A DNA stretch of 64,000 nt from Zantedeschia hybrid cultivar (GCA_030544215.1 JARZZO010000003.1:816001-880000), one strand, 5' to 3'; counted from the stretch's first letter, positions 46,778 through 59,299 are shown. Numbers and translations are program-made. Notes: generated by a model from the letters alone, not told the origin.

Positions 46778-47167
46778 TGTTGGGTTTTAATCCAATTAGT
46801 AGTCCACTTGTGTTTACTGGGCTGCACACTTGCACACCATTAGGCATCCAATTAATGGAATATGATTGGGCTTAACCCATTAGGCGCCCAATAAGGATCC
46901 TGTAATGGGTAGGATCCTGTTAGAAGTAAGAACGGGACTGGTCCCTCCTCTCTATAAAAGAAGCCTGTGACTCCCCATTAGGTCATACGCATTAAGACGA
47001 ATAGAGAGAGGAAACCAGTGGAGACAGTGCGTGGGTTTACACTTTCTCCCCGTCCGGAGTTCGTGCGTTCTTGTTCGAGGTCCGCTGCGCGTGGGGATCG
47101 ACTCCGGCATCGTCTTCCTCAGCGTTAGGGATGGCTTCCGCTCCAGGTATTTCGAAAATCCCTAACA
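46778..47167 (+). repeat. Copia 5' LTR
   Basis: TGTTGGGTTTTAATCC to AAAATCCCTAACA. TATAAAAG at 46953-46960 marks the promoter, with transcription expected to begin around 46985. Contains an ATG at 47131 and a splice-donor-like CCAG/GTATTT at 47146/47147. Confidence 0.95.
46953..46960 (+). promoter_or_regulatory. TATA box of the copia LTR
   Basis: TATAAAAG about 180 bp upstream of the LTR-encoded ATG. Confidence 0.7.
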
Positions 47168-50100
47168 AGTGGTATCAGAGCCCGTGTCGAAATTTTGGGG
47201 CTCCGATCTACGGGATTCTTCCCGGTTTCGTCTTAAAAAAAAAAAAAAAAAAAAAATTTCCGGACTGCCGCCGGCGTACCGCCGCGGCCGAGCGCGGCAC
47301 GCGCCGCCGCGGCGGGCGGCCGCGCTGCCCGCGCAGGCCCGCGCGGGGCCGTGCGCGGCCCGCGCGTGGCCGCGCCGCGGCGGGCGGCCGCGGCCTGCGC
47401 GCGGCCGCGCTGGCCCGCGCGGGGCCGTGCGCGGCCCGCGCGTGGCCGCGCCGCGGCAAGCGGCCGCGGCCTGCGCGCGGCCGCGCTGGCCCGCGCGGGG
47501 CCGTGCGCGGCCCGCGCGTGGCCGCGCCGCGGCGGGCGGCCGCGGCCTGCGCGCGGCCGCGCTGGCCCGCGCGGGGCCGTGCGCGGCCCGCGCGTGGCCG
47601 CGCCGCGGCAGGCGGCCGCGGCCTGCGCGCGGCCGCGTGGCGCGGCCGCGCCGCGGCAGGCGGCCGCGGCTTGCGCGCGGCCGCGTGGCGCGACCGCGCG
47701 CGGCCCGCGCGTGGCCGCGCGGGCCCGCCGGGCAGGCCCGCGCGGTGCGCCGGGGCCGGCGGCCTGCCGCGCCAGGCCGCCGCGCAGGTCGCGCCGGGGC
47801 CGGCGGCCTGCCGCGCCAGGGCGGCGGCCCGCCTCGGGGGCCCTGCGCGCAGGGCCGCGTCCGGCGGCGCGGCCGCGCTGGCTACGCGGGCCCCGCGGGT
47901 TCGGCGAGCGGTTTCCGGCGGTCGGCGGTTTTCCGGCGACGGTTTCCTAAAAATTTAGATTTTCTAAAATTTGGGTTTCCTTAAATTGAGGTTTCTAAAC
48001 CCTAATTCTCCCTTTTGGGAGGTTGAAAATGATGGGTTTAAGAAACCATTAAGTTTAGGAAACTTTCTATTTGGGAAACTATTGGATTTTATTTGGGTTG
48101 GATTTTAAATCCGTAACGGATCTTGGTTAAAGATCATTTGGGTCCTATTTTGGGTATTAGATCCGTTAGGATCTTATTAAGACCCAAATACGGATCCATT
48201 TGATAATTCCTTAACGGATGTAAGTTAACGGGTCTTGGATTCGAATTCTGGGTACGATATCCGTTTGGATATCATTAAGACCCGAATTCGGATCCGATTA
48301 AGAATCCAACCCGAATCCGTTAATCTAACTCAAATCGAATCCGTTAAGAACCGGACCTGCATCCGTTCATATCCGTTTGTGTAGATGTATCCTTTAAGTT
48401 AAAAAGATTTAAAAATCATTTAATTTAAACTCCTTTAGTTATTTTTATCTTTTAAAATTCACTAGGGGTCATTTAATTGATCCATTAAGTTCTGGATCTT
48501 TGGCCCATATTTCTGAGCCCATTGTAGGCCCATTAGTGATTTTTAAAGGATAAAATATCATATTTTAAATCTGTTTGGATACATCTGCAATTTCTGCTAA
48601 TCTGTTTGCAATTTAAGTTGTTTCTGCAAATTAAAACGGATATGTTTGCAATTTATGATTGTTCATGTAAATTGCAAAGTGAGTTTACAATTCAGGACCT
48701 TTCTGTAAACTGTTCAGGCTATGTTTGCAATTCAGTTTACTTTCTGCAAACAGAAAAAGGACATATATGTAACAGCATGCTATAAACTTGTTAAGTAGCC
48801 ATTTTAATATAGTTTTAAGCATGTTTAATGTTGTTTAAGAATCAATAATTATTGCTGTAAGTTTAGGAGATAATTCTTGTGATTATTTGTCCTATTTACA
48901 ATTTTAATCATGTATGAATATCTCCATTTAAGATTGCATTAATTATTGTGTTTATGTCCTTTTTGCTCATGTTATTTGTTTATTAATGCTATTATATAGT
49001 TTCGTGGTAAATTTTGATTTCTAAATGATTAGTTTGACCACCAAAGTGGCACTAATCACGAGGATTGATAAAATCTTACCATATTAAGTTTTAAATAGCA
49101 TTATTGATGAGCATTTAGATATTTGTTATCATTTTAATTGGGGGAGGATGTTTTAGTATTCAAAGTGTGTAAGTAGATCACCAAAGTGACCTTATGCATG
49201 GAGAATAATAAAATATACTCATTAAGAAATTAAAATGATTTCAAATACTTGTGTTTATGACTTGGTTGTAAATTTAACTCCCAAAGGAGTGTTTATTTTC
49301 ATGTCATGAGCAGGATAAAATAAAATTTATTTACATGGCGATTCTTGAGAGTTATGTACCCAAAGGTACTCTCTCTTGATATCAAAATGTTTATAAGTTT
49401 TAGTTTTATCACTTAAGTTAATTCGGGGAGTTCGTCCATGAAGCTATCGGACGACTTGATAAAGTAGTTCTCTTTATGTTGTTGAATTACTTTGCATATC
49501 TGTTTGCCTCATTACTTGCAATATTTTAGTTCCATTGCCTTATATGTGAGCATGTGTTTGTTTATTTCAGCTGCTTCTCCTTTGTTTGCACCATTTAATG
49601 CTAGTGTGCCGTACCTGAATGGCACTAATTTCACTGAGTGGAAACAAAGGGTACAATTTGCTCTAGACTGCATGGACTTAGATTTAGCATTACGTGAGGT
49701 TATGCCGGCTCCACTTACTCCAGAAAGCTCGTTGGAACAGCAGACTCATTATGAAAAATGGGAAAAGTCCAATCGTCTCTGTCTTTTGTTCCTTCAGGGA
49801 CACGTTGGACAGAACATTAAGGGATCTATCCCAGATCAGACTACTGCTAGTGGATTTCTTAAGGCTATTGAGGAACAGTTCATTAGTTCTGATAAGGCCA
49901 AAGCCAGTACTCTAATGGCTAAACTGTCCTCAATGAAATACACTAGTGGTAGTGTTCGAGAGCATATAATGATCATGAGAGATATTTCTGCTCAACTGAA
50001 TGCCATGGAGGTTACTATTTCAGACACTTTCCTAGTCCATTTTATTCTCAACTCTTTGCCTAGCGAATATGAGGCATTTAAGATCTCCTACAACACACAT

Positions 50101-53100
50101 CAGGCTAAATGGTCAGTCAATGAATTGATGACCATGTGTGTTCAGGAGGAAGAGAGGTTGAGAGGAGAGAGGAACAATGTTGCTTTGTTTACCTCTCATA
50201 AAGTGAAAAGTGGGCCAGGAAAGAAGAAAAAGGGTGTCCAGAAGAAGGGCAAGAAGAAGGACAAGTCAAAAGGTAAAAATGACAAGTGCTTCTTCTGCAA
50301 GTTACCTGGACACGTTAAGAAAGATTGTCTGAAAAGGAAGGCATGGTTTGAAAAGAAAGGTAATCTCTCATCCTATGTTTGCTATGAGTCTAATTTAGTT
50401 AATGTTCCAAAGAGTACATGGTGGATTGACTCAGGTTCTACTGTGCATGTTGCCACTTCTATGCAGGGATTCCTCTTCCAAAGGCCTCCGAATGAGGGTG
50501 AGCGAAGCATCTTTTCAGGAAATAAGACGTGCTCACAAGTCAAGGCCGTAGGAATTTATAGGATAGTTATGGAATCAGGATTTGTTCTAGATTTAGAAGA
50601 CACTTTTTATGTACCATCTTTTAGTAGAAATTTGGTTTCAGTATCAAGACTTGATTCAAAAGGTTTTCAAGTCAAACTTGGAAACTCTTCAGTTGAATTA
50701 ATAAAGGATTCTATTGTTATTGGTACTGGTTCTATATCTGATGGTTTGTATAAATTGTGTCTTAACAATGTGATTGAACAATCTCATAACACCCTGCATA
50801 CTTCGGTTCTTACTGGCAACAAGCGTGGTAGAGTTAATGAAAATTCATCCATGTTGTGGCATAGGAGATTAGGACACATCTCCATTAAGAGGCTCAAAAG
50901 GTTAGTGGGAGAAGGAGTGTTACACACTCTGGATTTCACTGACTTCGAGACATGTGTTGATTGCATTAAAGGAAAGCAAACACACACGCCTAATAAAGAT
51001 GCCACAAGGAGTTCTGGAATTTTAGAAATAATTCACACTGATATATGTGGTCCTTTTCCACCCTGTCTGACTGGTGAGAGGTACTTTGTCACCTTTATAG
51101 ATGACTATTCTAGATTCATGTATCTCTATTTACTTCTTGAAAAGGCAGATGTTTTTAATGTCTTTAAGGATTTCAAGAAGGAAGTAGAGAAACAATCAGG
51201 GAAAGTAATCAAGATAGTCAGGTCTGATAGAGGTGGCGAGTACTATGGTAGGTATACTGAGATGGGACAAAGGCCTGGTCCATTAGCTAAATTCCTTAAA
51301 GAAGAGGGTATTGTACCTCAGTACACTACTCCTGGCAGCCCATACCAGAATGGGGTTGCAGAAAGAAGGAATCGAACGCTTAAAGAAATGGTCAGGGCAA
51401 TGTTAAGTCATTCTACCCTTCCTTTATCCTTGTGGGGCGAAGCCGTTAAGACAGCTGCTCACATTGTGAATAAGGTTCCTACGAAGGCTGCGCCTAAGAC
51501 TCCCTATGAGTTATGGTGTGGTAGGAAACCTTCTGTGAGCTATATGCGCACGTGGGGGTGTGCAGCTGAGGCTAGGCCATACAGTCCACAGGAAAAGGCT
51601 TTTGATCTCAGAACAACCAGTGGATTCTTCATTGGTTATCCAGCGAGATCAAAAGGATATAGATTCTATTGCCCATCCCATGTTCCCATCATTATAGAAA
51701 CATATAAGGCAAGGTTCCTTGAAGATGGCGGAGTTAGTGGGAGTGGACCTTCTCGAGAGATTTCTTTTGAGGAGTTACAGGATCAGGTTGAAATACCTGT
51801 AACAACTGACAACGTTGTTCCCATATTCATTCCTCGGAATGAAATCCAAGGGGAGCAAATAGTTGCAGTTGGTCCACCCCAGGTTGCTCCAGAGCCAGAA
51901 GATGTCGCTGTTGTTGACCAACCACCTCCTCAGGTGGATCAGGGGCCAACATTGCGTCGATCTGAAAGAGTCAGGAGACCTGCCATATCTGATGAGTTCA
52001 TAGTATACCTACAGGAGGATAGTGAAGACAGGGGTGACATTGATGATCCAGTGACGTTTTCACAAGCCATGAAGAGTGAAAAATCTGCCTATTGGTTTGA
52101 AGCCATGAAAGAAGAGCTTGACTCTATGGCTAAAAACCAAGTCTGGGATCTCGTTAACTTGCCTAAAGGGTCCAAACTTGTTGGATGTAAATGGATATTC
52201 AAAACTAAGGTGGACGCTAAAGGCAAAGTTGAACGATATAAGGCCAGATTGGTAGCTAAGGGTTTCACTCAAAGAGAAGGCATTGACTATGATGAGACGT
52301 TCTCTCCAGTTTCTAAGAAACTCTCATTCAGAATAGTCATGGCCTTGGTAGCTCATTTTGACCTGGAGTTACATCAGATGGATGTGAAAACGGCTTTTCT
52401 CAATGGGGACCTAGATAAAGAAGTGTATATGGAGCAACCTCAAGGGTTTCGTGCTGAAGGTAAAGAACACTTGGTATGCAAATTAAGGAAATCCATTTAC
52501 GGACTTAAGCAAGCCTCCCGCCAATGGTTCATAAAGTTCAATGAAATCATACTGTCCTTTGGGTTTAAGGAAAACATCATTGATGAATGTTTGTACCTAA
52601 AGATCAGTGGGAGTAGTTTCATTGTCTTGCTTTTGTATGTGGATGACATCTTGCTTGCCAGCAGTGATCTTGGTTTATTGCACGAAACCAAAGCTTTCCT
52701 TTCTAAGAACTTTGAGATGAAAGATATGGGTGATGCCCACTATGTTTTGGGCATTGAAATCACTAGAGATAGACCCTCAGGCACTCTTGGTCTCTCTCAG
52801 AAGGCTTACATCTCAAAGGTCTTGGAAAGGTTCAACATGCAGTCCTGCGCACCCGATAAAGTACCCATTGTAAAAGGTGATAAATTCAGTGAATTACAGT
52901 GTCCCAGGAACGACTTGGAAATGAAGCAGATGGAACCTATCCCATATGCTTCAGCCGTTGGGAGCTTGATGTACCTTCAGACTTGTACACGTCCAGATAT
53001 AGCTTTTGCCGTGGGTATGCTCAGCAGGTACCAGAGCAACCCAGGCATGGATCATTGGAAAGCTGCCAAGAAAGTCATGCGGTATCTTAAGGGCACATTA

Positions 53101-53625
53101 GATTTCATGCTCACTTATAGAAGGTCAGATCAGCTAGAGGTCGTTGCCTATTCTGATGCTGATTTTGGCGGCTGCCTTGATTCGAGGAAGTCCACTACAG
53201 GATACATCTTCCTCTTGGCAGGAGGAGCTATCACTTGGTGCAGTGAGAAGCAGAGTATAACAGTGGCTTCCACGATGGCAGCTGAGTTCATTGCTTGTTT
53301 TGAGGCTAGTGCACAGGCCATCCAGTTGCGGAATCTGCTCACAGGTCTATCATTCATTGACTTCGTCTCCAGACCTATCAGGATATATTGTGACAATTCC
53401 GCTGCGGTCTTCTTCTCTAAGAACAATAAGGCGTCCAAAGGTGGTAGAGCCTTAGACATTAAGTATTTTGCTCTTAGAGACAGAGTGAAGAATCAAGAAG
53501 TGTCTATAGAACATATCGGAACGGATCTTATGGTTGCTGACCCACTCACGAAAGGACTACCTGCTAGCACTTTTTGTAGTCATGTGATTCGGATGGGTCT
53601 TGTCAGTTCACTCGATATGTTGTGA
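47131..53625 (+). CDS. Copia gag-pol polyprotein, predicted spliced start in the LTR
   Basis: Predicted join 47131-47146 with 49571-53625: 4071 nt, 1356 residues, beginning MASAPAASPLFAPFNASVPY. Without splicing the same frame is open from before 49571 with in-frame ATGs at 49492 and 49549. Domains in order: Gag (NGTNFTEWKQRVQFALDCMD); zinc knuckle CFFCKLPGHVKKDC; protease WWIDSGSTVHVATS; integrase zinc finger (HRRLGH, CVDCIKGKQ) and core (HTDICGPFP, DDYSRF, NGVAERRNRTLKEM); reverse transcriptase (KARLVAKGFTQREG, YVDDILLAS); RNase H (YSDADFGG, DNSAA). No internal stop or frameshift. Copia lineage not assigned. Confidence 0.93.
47170..47181 (+). other. Copia primer-binding site (initiator tRNA-Met)
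   Basis: TGGTATCAGAGC lies 2 bp after the 5' LTR end. Confidence 0.92.
47234..47940 (+). repeat. A-tract and GC-rich 76-bp tandem array in the copia leader
   Basis: An A run of about 23 at 47235-47257 precedes a stretch that is almost entirely G and C. Its core is a tandem repeat with starts at 47341, 47417, 47493 and 47569 (exact period 76), followed by shorter derived units to about 47720. As 76 is not a multiple of three, no peptide repeat is conserved; open frames of up to 295 residues arise from lack of T and A. Confidence 0.88.
47941..49570 (+). other. Copia leader, AT-rich part, probable intron 3' half
   Basis: Between the GC array and the polyprotein. Contains short repeats of ATCCGTTA / GGATCCG-like phrases (48100-48380) and several CACCAAAGTG phrases (49036-49360). 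Ends with TTTATTTCAG, a good splice acceptor, at 49561-49570. Confidence 0.6.
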
Positions 53626-54053
53626 TTCTTCCATTACTTTCTGCCTTTTCCATTTATTTTGTATACATGTTGGTTATGGATTTTGGCTGGCAGATTGTAT
53701 ATTTAAGTGGTGACCAATAGATAAACATTATGTTTGAGTTTATCTACAGTTCCATATTTGATGTTCAATTATAGTAAGTTGGTGGCATTGTGGTACATGG
53801 AAGGTGGTGTGTAATTAAATGCATTTACCGCCATGACTCATGTCATTTGATTTACTGTTCTTGAACCTTTAAGATTCCGTTAATTGGAATGGTGTGTAGT
53901 TTTGTTTTATCGTGCGCGCACATACCGTGATTTTCTCTTCAGGTGTAAGCCCAGGATGTCAAATCTTCCAGAGTCCTTTTGAAACTATATATATTTATAC
54001 TATAAGTATGTTTTCAAAGGAAGATTTGATGTGTTTAAGACAAGTTGGACCAA

Positions 54054-54062
54054 GTGGGAGAA
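54054..54062 (+). other. Copia polypurine tract
   Basis: GTGGGAGAA directly before the 3' LTR. Confidence 0.82.
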
Positions 54063-54452
54063 TGTTGGGTTTTAATCCAATTAGTGGTCCACTTGTGTTT
54101 ACTGGGCTGCACACTTGCACACCATTAGGCATCCAATTAATGGAATATGATTGGGCTTAACCCATTAGGCGCCCAATAAGGATCCTGTAATGGGTAGGAT
54201 CCTGTTAGAAGTAAGAACGGGACTGGTCCCTCCTCTCTATAAAAGAAGCCTGTGACTCCCCATTAGGTCATACGCATTAAGACGAATAGAGAGAGGAAAC
54301 CAGTGGAGACAGTGCGTGGGTTTACACTGTCTCCCCGTCCGGAGTTCGTGCGTTCTTGTTCGAGGTCCGCTGCGCGTGGGGATCGACTCCGGCATCGTCT
54401 TCCTCAGCGTTAGGGATGGCTTCCGCTCCAGGTATTTCGAAAATCCCTAACA
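54063..54452 (+). repeat. Copia 3' LTR
   Basis: Same as the 5' LTR except G for A in the first 30 bp and G for T in the TTTACACTGTCTCC segment, as far as I can see. Confidence 0.95.
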
Positions 54453-54457
54453 TTTTG

Positions 54458-56762
54458 ATGTTAAGTAAATACAATAAACTTACGAGTAGAATGTCTATAT
54501 TTTTTTTTGCGAAGTGTATGCATTCTAATTGAAGATGTTATTAATATTTTTATTTAATAATTTTCACATATCTGATATAAGGTAACAATATTTTAGCTTA
54601 GGAAAAATTCAAAGTAAACATGCATAGTTGATGGGTTATATAACATCGATCCTGTACAAAAACCCCAGTAGTGCATGTGAATCCTATTTAGGGAGGACGT
54701 TAATAAGTTTGGGTGTCTGTTTGACTGTCTTCTAAATTGACACCCCAGTAGTGACCGGACCGCAATGATAGGGTCGTGCTTTTTGTTTTTCCCTTTTTTT
54801 TTTGGGGGGGGGGGCGGTTAATTTAAAATTAGAAGAAGGGAGGGGGAAATAAACATATTTATTCAGAAATTGAAATAAGAACACCTTTACAATTAGTTGT
54901 CCAGTTATGATTTCTTTACAAGTCAGTAAACCAGTGAGAAGTTTCCAAACAATTGCATATACATGCACATCAATTTTTATAAATTTGTTCTCATCTAATT
55001 ATGGCTTCCATTAAAATAATTCATACATTAACTTAGGTTACTTCCTTAATGTACTTCAAATCTTTCAACTATCTTAGTGAATTTATTACACTCGAGAGCA
55101 AAATCTTTCGATGCCTAAATTAGGTTCTGGAAGATGAATTCTTTATAGGGGTTTTTGGGCTCAGTCTTGCATACTTCTGACCGGAGAAGGTTCGGGAGTT
55201 ATATAATCTTTCCCCAGAGACGTCCTAAAGGTCCTTACCTCTGCGGAGTCAATCATCCCATGATCCACTCCCTTTAATTGAGGGGATCATGGGTTAATCG
55301 ACAATGAAAGATTTGCTCGTGATTGGGGGGAGCGGACTGTGCAGACTTGCCTTAACTAGGTGGTTGTGCCGTTAACGTGCAGGACCCGCCTGATGGCGGC
55401 GAAACGTTGTGGGTCGCCCCTGAGGGGAGACCTCCGTCTTCTCGAGTGCTCAGAAGGAAGTGGCCTTTCGTGTCTCGAATCCCAGTCTCGTGTAGTCAGA
55501 CTGCAGACCTTCGGGAGCCGAGAGAGTAGGCTCTCCTCAGATCTCGATTGGTACGACAGAGATGTTGGAGTGTCTCGGGAGCCACAAGATGGAGCTACGC
55601 CTAGCGCTCTCGGGACTTGCACCCGTACTCTCCGGGTTCTTGCCTTCAACCCATCAATCGGGATACCGAGAGAGTCATGTGACATCCTTGCTCTGATTCA
55701 TTTTGACTGCGGGCTCTTGGGCCTATGGGCCAAATGGGCTCATTTGGGCCGAATCCCAATCGCCCCTCGCCAACTATGTTTAAATAGATAATGTCTATTC
55801 TACTCATAAAGTTTTTAGTTAGTCTAATAACTTGAATATGGTATCAACCCATGGTTATAATCAGACTATAGACTCTATATTTATGGTCCACATGACAGAT
55901 CGGCCTACACGTTATGGAGTATGTTAGAATAGTCTCACGTAAGAAAAGAGATAGAACAATAGATAGTATAAAGGTGAAAAGTAATTGTCCGAGCTAGATG
56001 AATAAGAGGGACAAAAATGAACAAATGTCATGCTCTCATCAGGCAATCAAGTTGGATGCAGAGCTCGGAGGAGTTTGTGGAATACTAGAGAGGGCTTAAG
56101 AGTGTGTGATGGGCACTTAGTGTAAGAGTTAAAACTTTTATAGAAGACTTGACCAAGAGGGGGAGTGACCACATACCCCATGGGGTTGGGGGGGGGGGGG
56201 GGAGATGGACAGGTGTAGACTCCCCGCATGATACGTAGGTGCCATGCGTGCCTTCCTTGGCTTAGTAGCTAGTGTACGATTCCGAAATTTGTGGAACCAA
56301 ATCATCTCTGTTAAGAATGGGTTCCTAGATTTGATAATGACAGAATCGGCTGCATTATATCTTTATGATGACGGTTGTTACGATGGTGCCTTTTGCCTTT
56401 GGACAGTATGCATCTGATGAGCATATATCTCACGATTACAACGCATGGCTCTGCTATCAGCGTGTAAGTAAGTGCAGGGACGCGATCAATCCTCAATTGT
56501 CAGTTGGGGGGGGGGGGGGATATATGGAAGTGTGTCTCTTGGGCTATGGACCGGTGGTTATGTGGCGACCTCTGTCATATCGAGGGGAATGGATTGGTTG
56601 AGGGGGGTGGATATTGCGGGCTTCGTGGCCCATGACTGTCTGCTGGGCCTTGTGGGATGCTTTGCATCTTGGATTTTGTAGGCCTTTTCGCTTCTCGAGC
56701 CTTCTAGCCTTTTGGGCCTCTTTATTTCTTGGCCCTCACTGTTGGGTTTCCGTTAGACCTTT
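54458..56762. other. Intergenic region
   Basis: AT-rich at first. 55150-55790 is GC-richer with open frames on both strands (55356-55791) but no recognisable product; 55795-55945 resembles the dispersed repeat at 32660-32945. G homopolymers occur at about 54802-54812, 56189-56201 and 56506-56518. No supported gene. Confidence 0.45.
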
Positions 56763-57029
56763 CCCTCAATTTAATTGCAGAATAGGTTACTCTGGAATTA
56801 TTTATCCGGAATAACGTATACTAGAATAAGGGGTGCTTAACTTTGATAATTCTGTGAGACCCACTGGCGGAATAAGAAGGATAAACAATTCTTGGGTCTA
56901 AGGTCGAATTGCTTATTCTCCTTATTCTCCGAATAAACTTTTCTACACCGGTATAAGCAATTCCGCTTGTCAAAGCTAAATTAAGTTTATTCTTCCTTAT
57001 TCTTCTCCTATTCTCCAATCAAAGTGGCC
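56763..57029. mobile_element. Harbinger-type MITE, copy 2
   Basis: About 267 bp, related along its length to 12932-13205. The right end in reverse reads GGCCACTTTGATTGGAGAAT; the left end is more diverged (CCTCAATTTAATTGCAGAAT). Target duplication not clear. Confidence 0.65.
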
Positions 57030-58855
57030 TATGGATTTTTCCCATTCAGATAGTATCCGCTTTACACAATATCGAAAGGTTTTCAGTTGGATGGCATCTT
57101 ACTATAATGTGACATTGGGTGGAGATGGATGGCTTGGAGAGGAACTAAAAAGACTAATCAGTGGGATATGCAGTTGTAATCAAGAAAAAAAAAGCATACA
57201 GTTGCGCAAGATGTGACGATTTACTGCTCCTCTCATATTCTTTTATTGGTTATCAATCAAATTCTTCTTCTATAATTACACGGAAGATCTTAATTAATGC
57301 TGAAGTCGATAAAAAATGACTTGTGATTTCAGTTATCTATTTGCAAATAAATGTGTACATACTGTGAACCTGTATACGTACCCATTTTATGATGGTGGCG
57401 GAGGAGATCAAATTTAGGATTTTATACATATACATATGAGATGTGACAAGATTTTTACGTTGGCTGTCACCTACCGCAATCCTCTTCCTTTATCCGGATT
57501 TAAGACCGACTAAGCACAAGAGACTCATACATATACATATATAGATAAAAATATTTAAAATCTTTCAGTATATTCTATTAAAATTATGGTATTTTGATCA
57601 GAAAGATATAACCATTGTGTAACCTTTCTGGAGATATTGGAAGTGTTTATAGTGCATTATATGAGAATTAGGGGTATGTATATAAATATTGTAATTTACA
57701 ATTCGAAAGTTATATATATATATAATTCTCATCAGGTTTTAAAGGAGCGTAGTTGTTTTCCCCTTTGTCCTGTTTTTCCCCTTATTTATAAGAATTTTAT
57801 CTTTTCTGCTTGTGAAGTATTCAATTCGATTCTTAAAAAAAAGAGTCTGTAGGTTGGGGATCCATCACATCAGTATCGGCCACACCACACGACAAGCCCG
57901 AACCCGCTGATAGGATGACGCACCAACATGAGGAGGGCGAGCGTGGACGTGTCGACCTGGTCAAGCTCGGCAACGATGGGTTGCTTGGCTTGTCAGGTGC
58001 TGACCCCGCGGGGAATGCCTACCCAATCTCCACCAACCAAACCAACACTCTTCCCTTCCAGTCTAAAATATCATCCTTCACTTGTCGGATCTTTATTGAA
58101 AAGATACAATATAGAGGTTTTAGAATGTGAATATTAACTCTACCCTCTTTGTTTGGGATAAGAAGGGAAACACCCATTTTCAAACTAATTGGAGTATTTG
58201 GTTATCTTCTTTAATTAGCTTGTAACAATAATCGATAATTGACAAGTTAAAAGATGGTTTTGTATATATATATATATAGTATGTCCATTTTACTTTACGC
58301 ATGCATACATTTTTTTTAAAATTAAACTTGTTAGTTAGTGTTATTTGTTACGAGTGTTGCGGTCTGAGATCTAGAAATCCAAAAGATGAGGGTATGAGCA
58401 TGTAAGTATAAGGGTAAGGTTATAATGAGGAAAAGGACACAGTGCTTATTGGACCCGTAAGGTAACCCTTGCTCAAAACCGTGACGGGAGAAGATTTTCC
58501 ACTTGGACACTCACCAAAATCGTCGTAAAATTTGAGGGATCTGCAGAACAAACAAGGCTGAGAGAACGAAATTAAACGACTATAAACCTTAATTCAAATA
58601 TTTTCAAACTAAGACTACATGTATGCAAGTCCACTCAAACGAGTCACAAAAATATGCTCGAAGGTCACTACAACAGATGGTGACCATGCACAAGATTAGG
58701 TTACCAATTTATGTCATGTAGCAAGTGTAACTTAAACGGAAGGCGGCGATTATAAAACTTCCAATACAGCAGATTAGCCTTAATGGTTGTGTAGTTATTA
58801 TACGAGGAATATTGAGACATGCACCTAAATCCGAGACTTCCTCCCTCCTCCTCCC
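57030..58855. other. Intergenic region upstream of CYP73A
   Basis: Mostly AT-rich. A short GC-rich island at 57855-58080 has open frames (for example RVDLVKLGNDGLLGLSGADP) that may be a gene fragment, but I recognise nothing. It includes a CACCAACCAAACCAAC run near 58031-58046. Confidence 0.4.
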
Positions 58856-58862
58856 ACCAACC
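58856..58862 (+). promoter_or_regulatory. AC-II type element (MYB site) in the CYP73A promoter
   Basis: ACCAACC, the AC-II motif bound by lignin-pathway MYB factors, about 440 bp upstream of the CYP73A start codon; CCAACCATCC follows near 58892. Motif match only. Confidence 0.45.
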
Positions 58863-59104
58863 CCATATTCTTTCTCAGCCTTTGCCCCAAGGCCCCCAAC
58901 CATCCGTCACCTTCTAAACATCAGACGTACGGCACAAGAAGAAATGAATTTTAATAAAGAAAAACTCATGAGAGCACACAGCAATAAGATATTTAAGCTT
59001 TCCTACCAAATTTTTGGGGAGCCCACGGATTCCCCACAAAACCATCAACTCCGAGCTAGTCCCCTCCACTGACTTGGCCCTCTGTTCAACTCCGAGCCAC
59101 GTCT

Positions 59105-59110
59105 TTATAT
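59105..59110 (+). promoter_or_regulatory. Likely TATA box of CYP73A
   Basis: TTATAT in CTTTATATGTAC, about 190 bp before the ATG, followed by a CT-rich leader (CTCCCTCCCTCC). The transcription start would be near 59135-59140. Confidence 0.5.
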
Positions 59111-59299
59111 GTACAAGTCTCAGCTCCCTCCCTCCCTCCTCGCTATCCTCAGTTCTTAGCTTGCACAGAGGCCACGCATAACATAGCCACTGCACCAAGA
59201 AACACATACACACACACACAAAAACGCACCCTACATAGGAATTAGGAGATCATACAAATATATATAGTAGAATATAGAGTGTACAAACCAGCTGATACC

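Larger units (their letters stand above)
46778..54452 (+). mobile_element. Intact, young Ty1/copia LTR retrotransposon
   Basis: LTRs 46778-47167 and 54063-54452, both 390 bp, with two differences by eye. TTTTG target duplications lie on both sides (46773-46777 and 54453-54457). Primer-binding site, 2.4-kb leader, one long open gag-pol and a polypurine tract are all in place. Integrase precedes reverse transcriptase, which defines copia. It looks capable of transposition in sequence terms. Confidence 0.96.

Noticed and set aside
47208..47984. Long open frames in the GC-rich array as host genes
   Set aside because: Sequence is a 76-bp tandem repeat almost without A or T, open in several frames on both strands; no domain and no conserved peptide repeat. 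Noted only as a possible product of unspliced copia RNA.
55356..55791. Overlapping open frames on both strands as a gene
   Set aside because: No similarity recognised, no splice or promoter context; composition alone explains the open frames.
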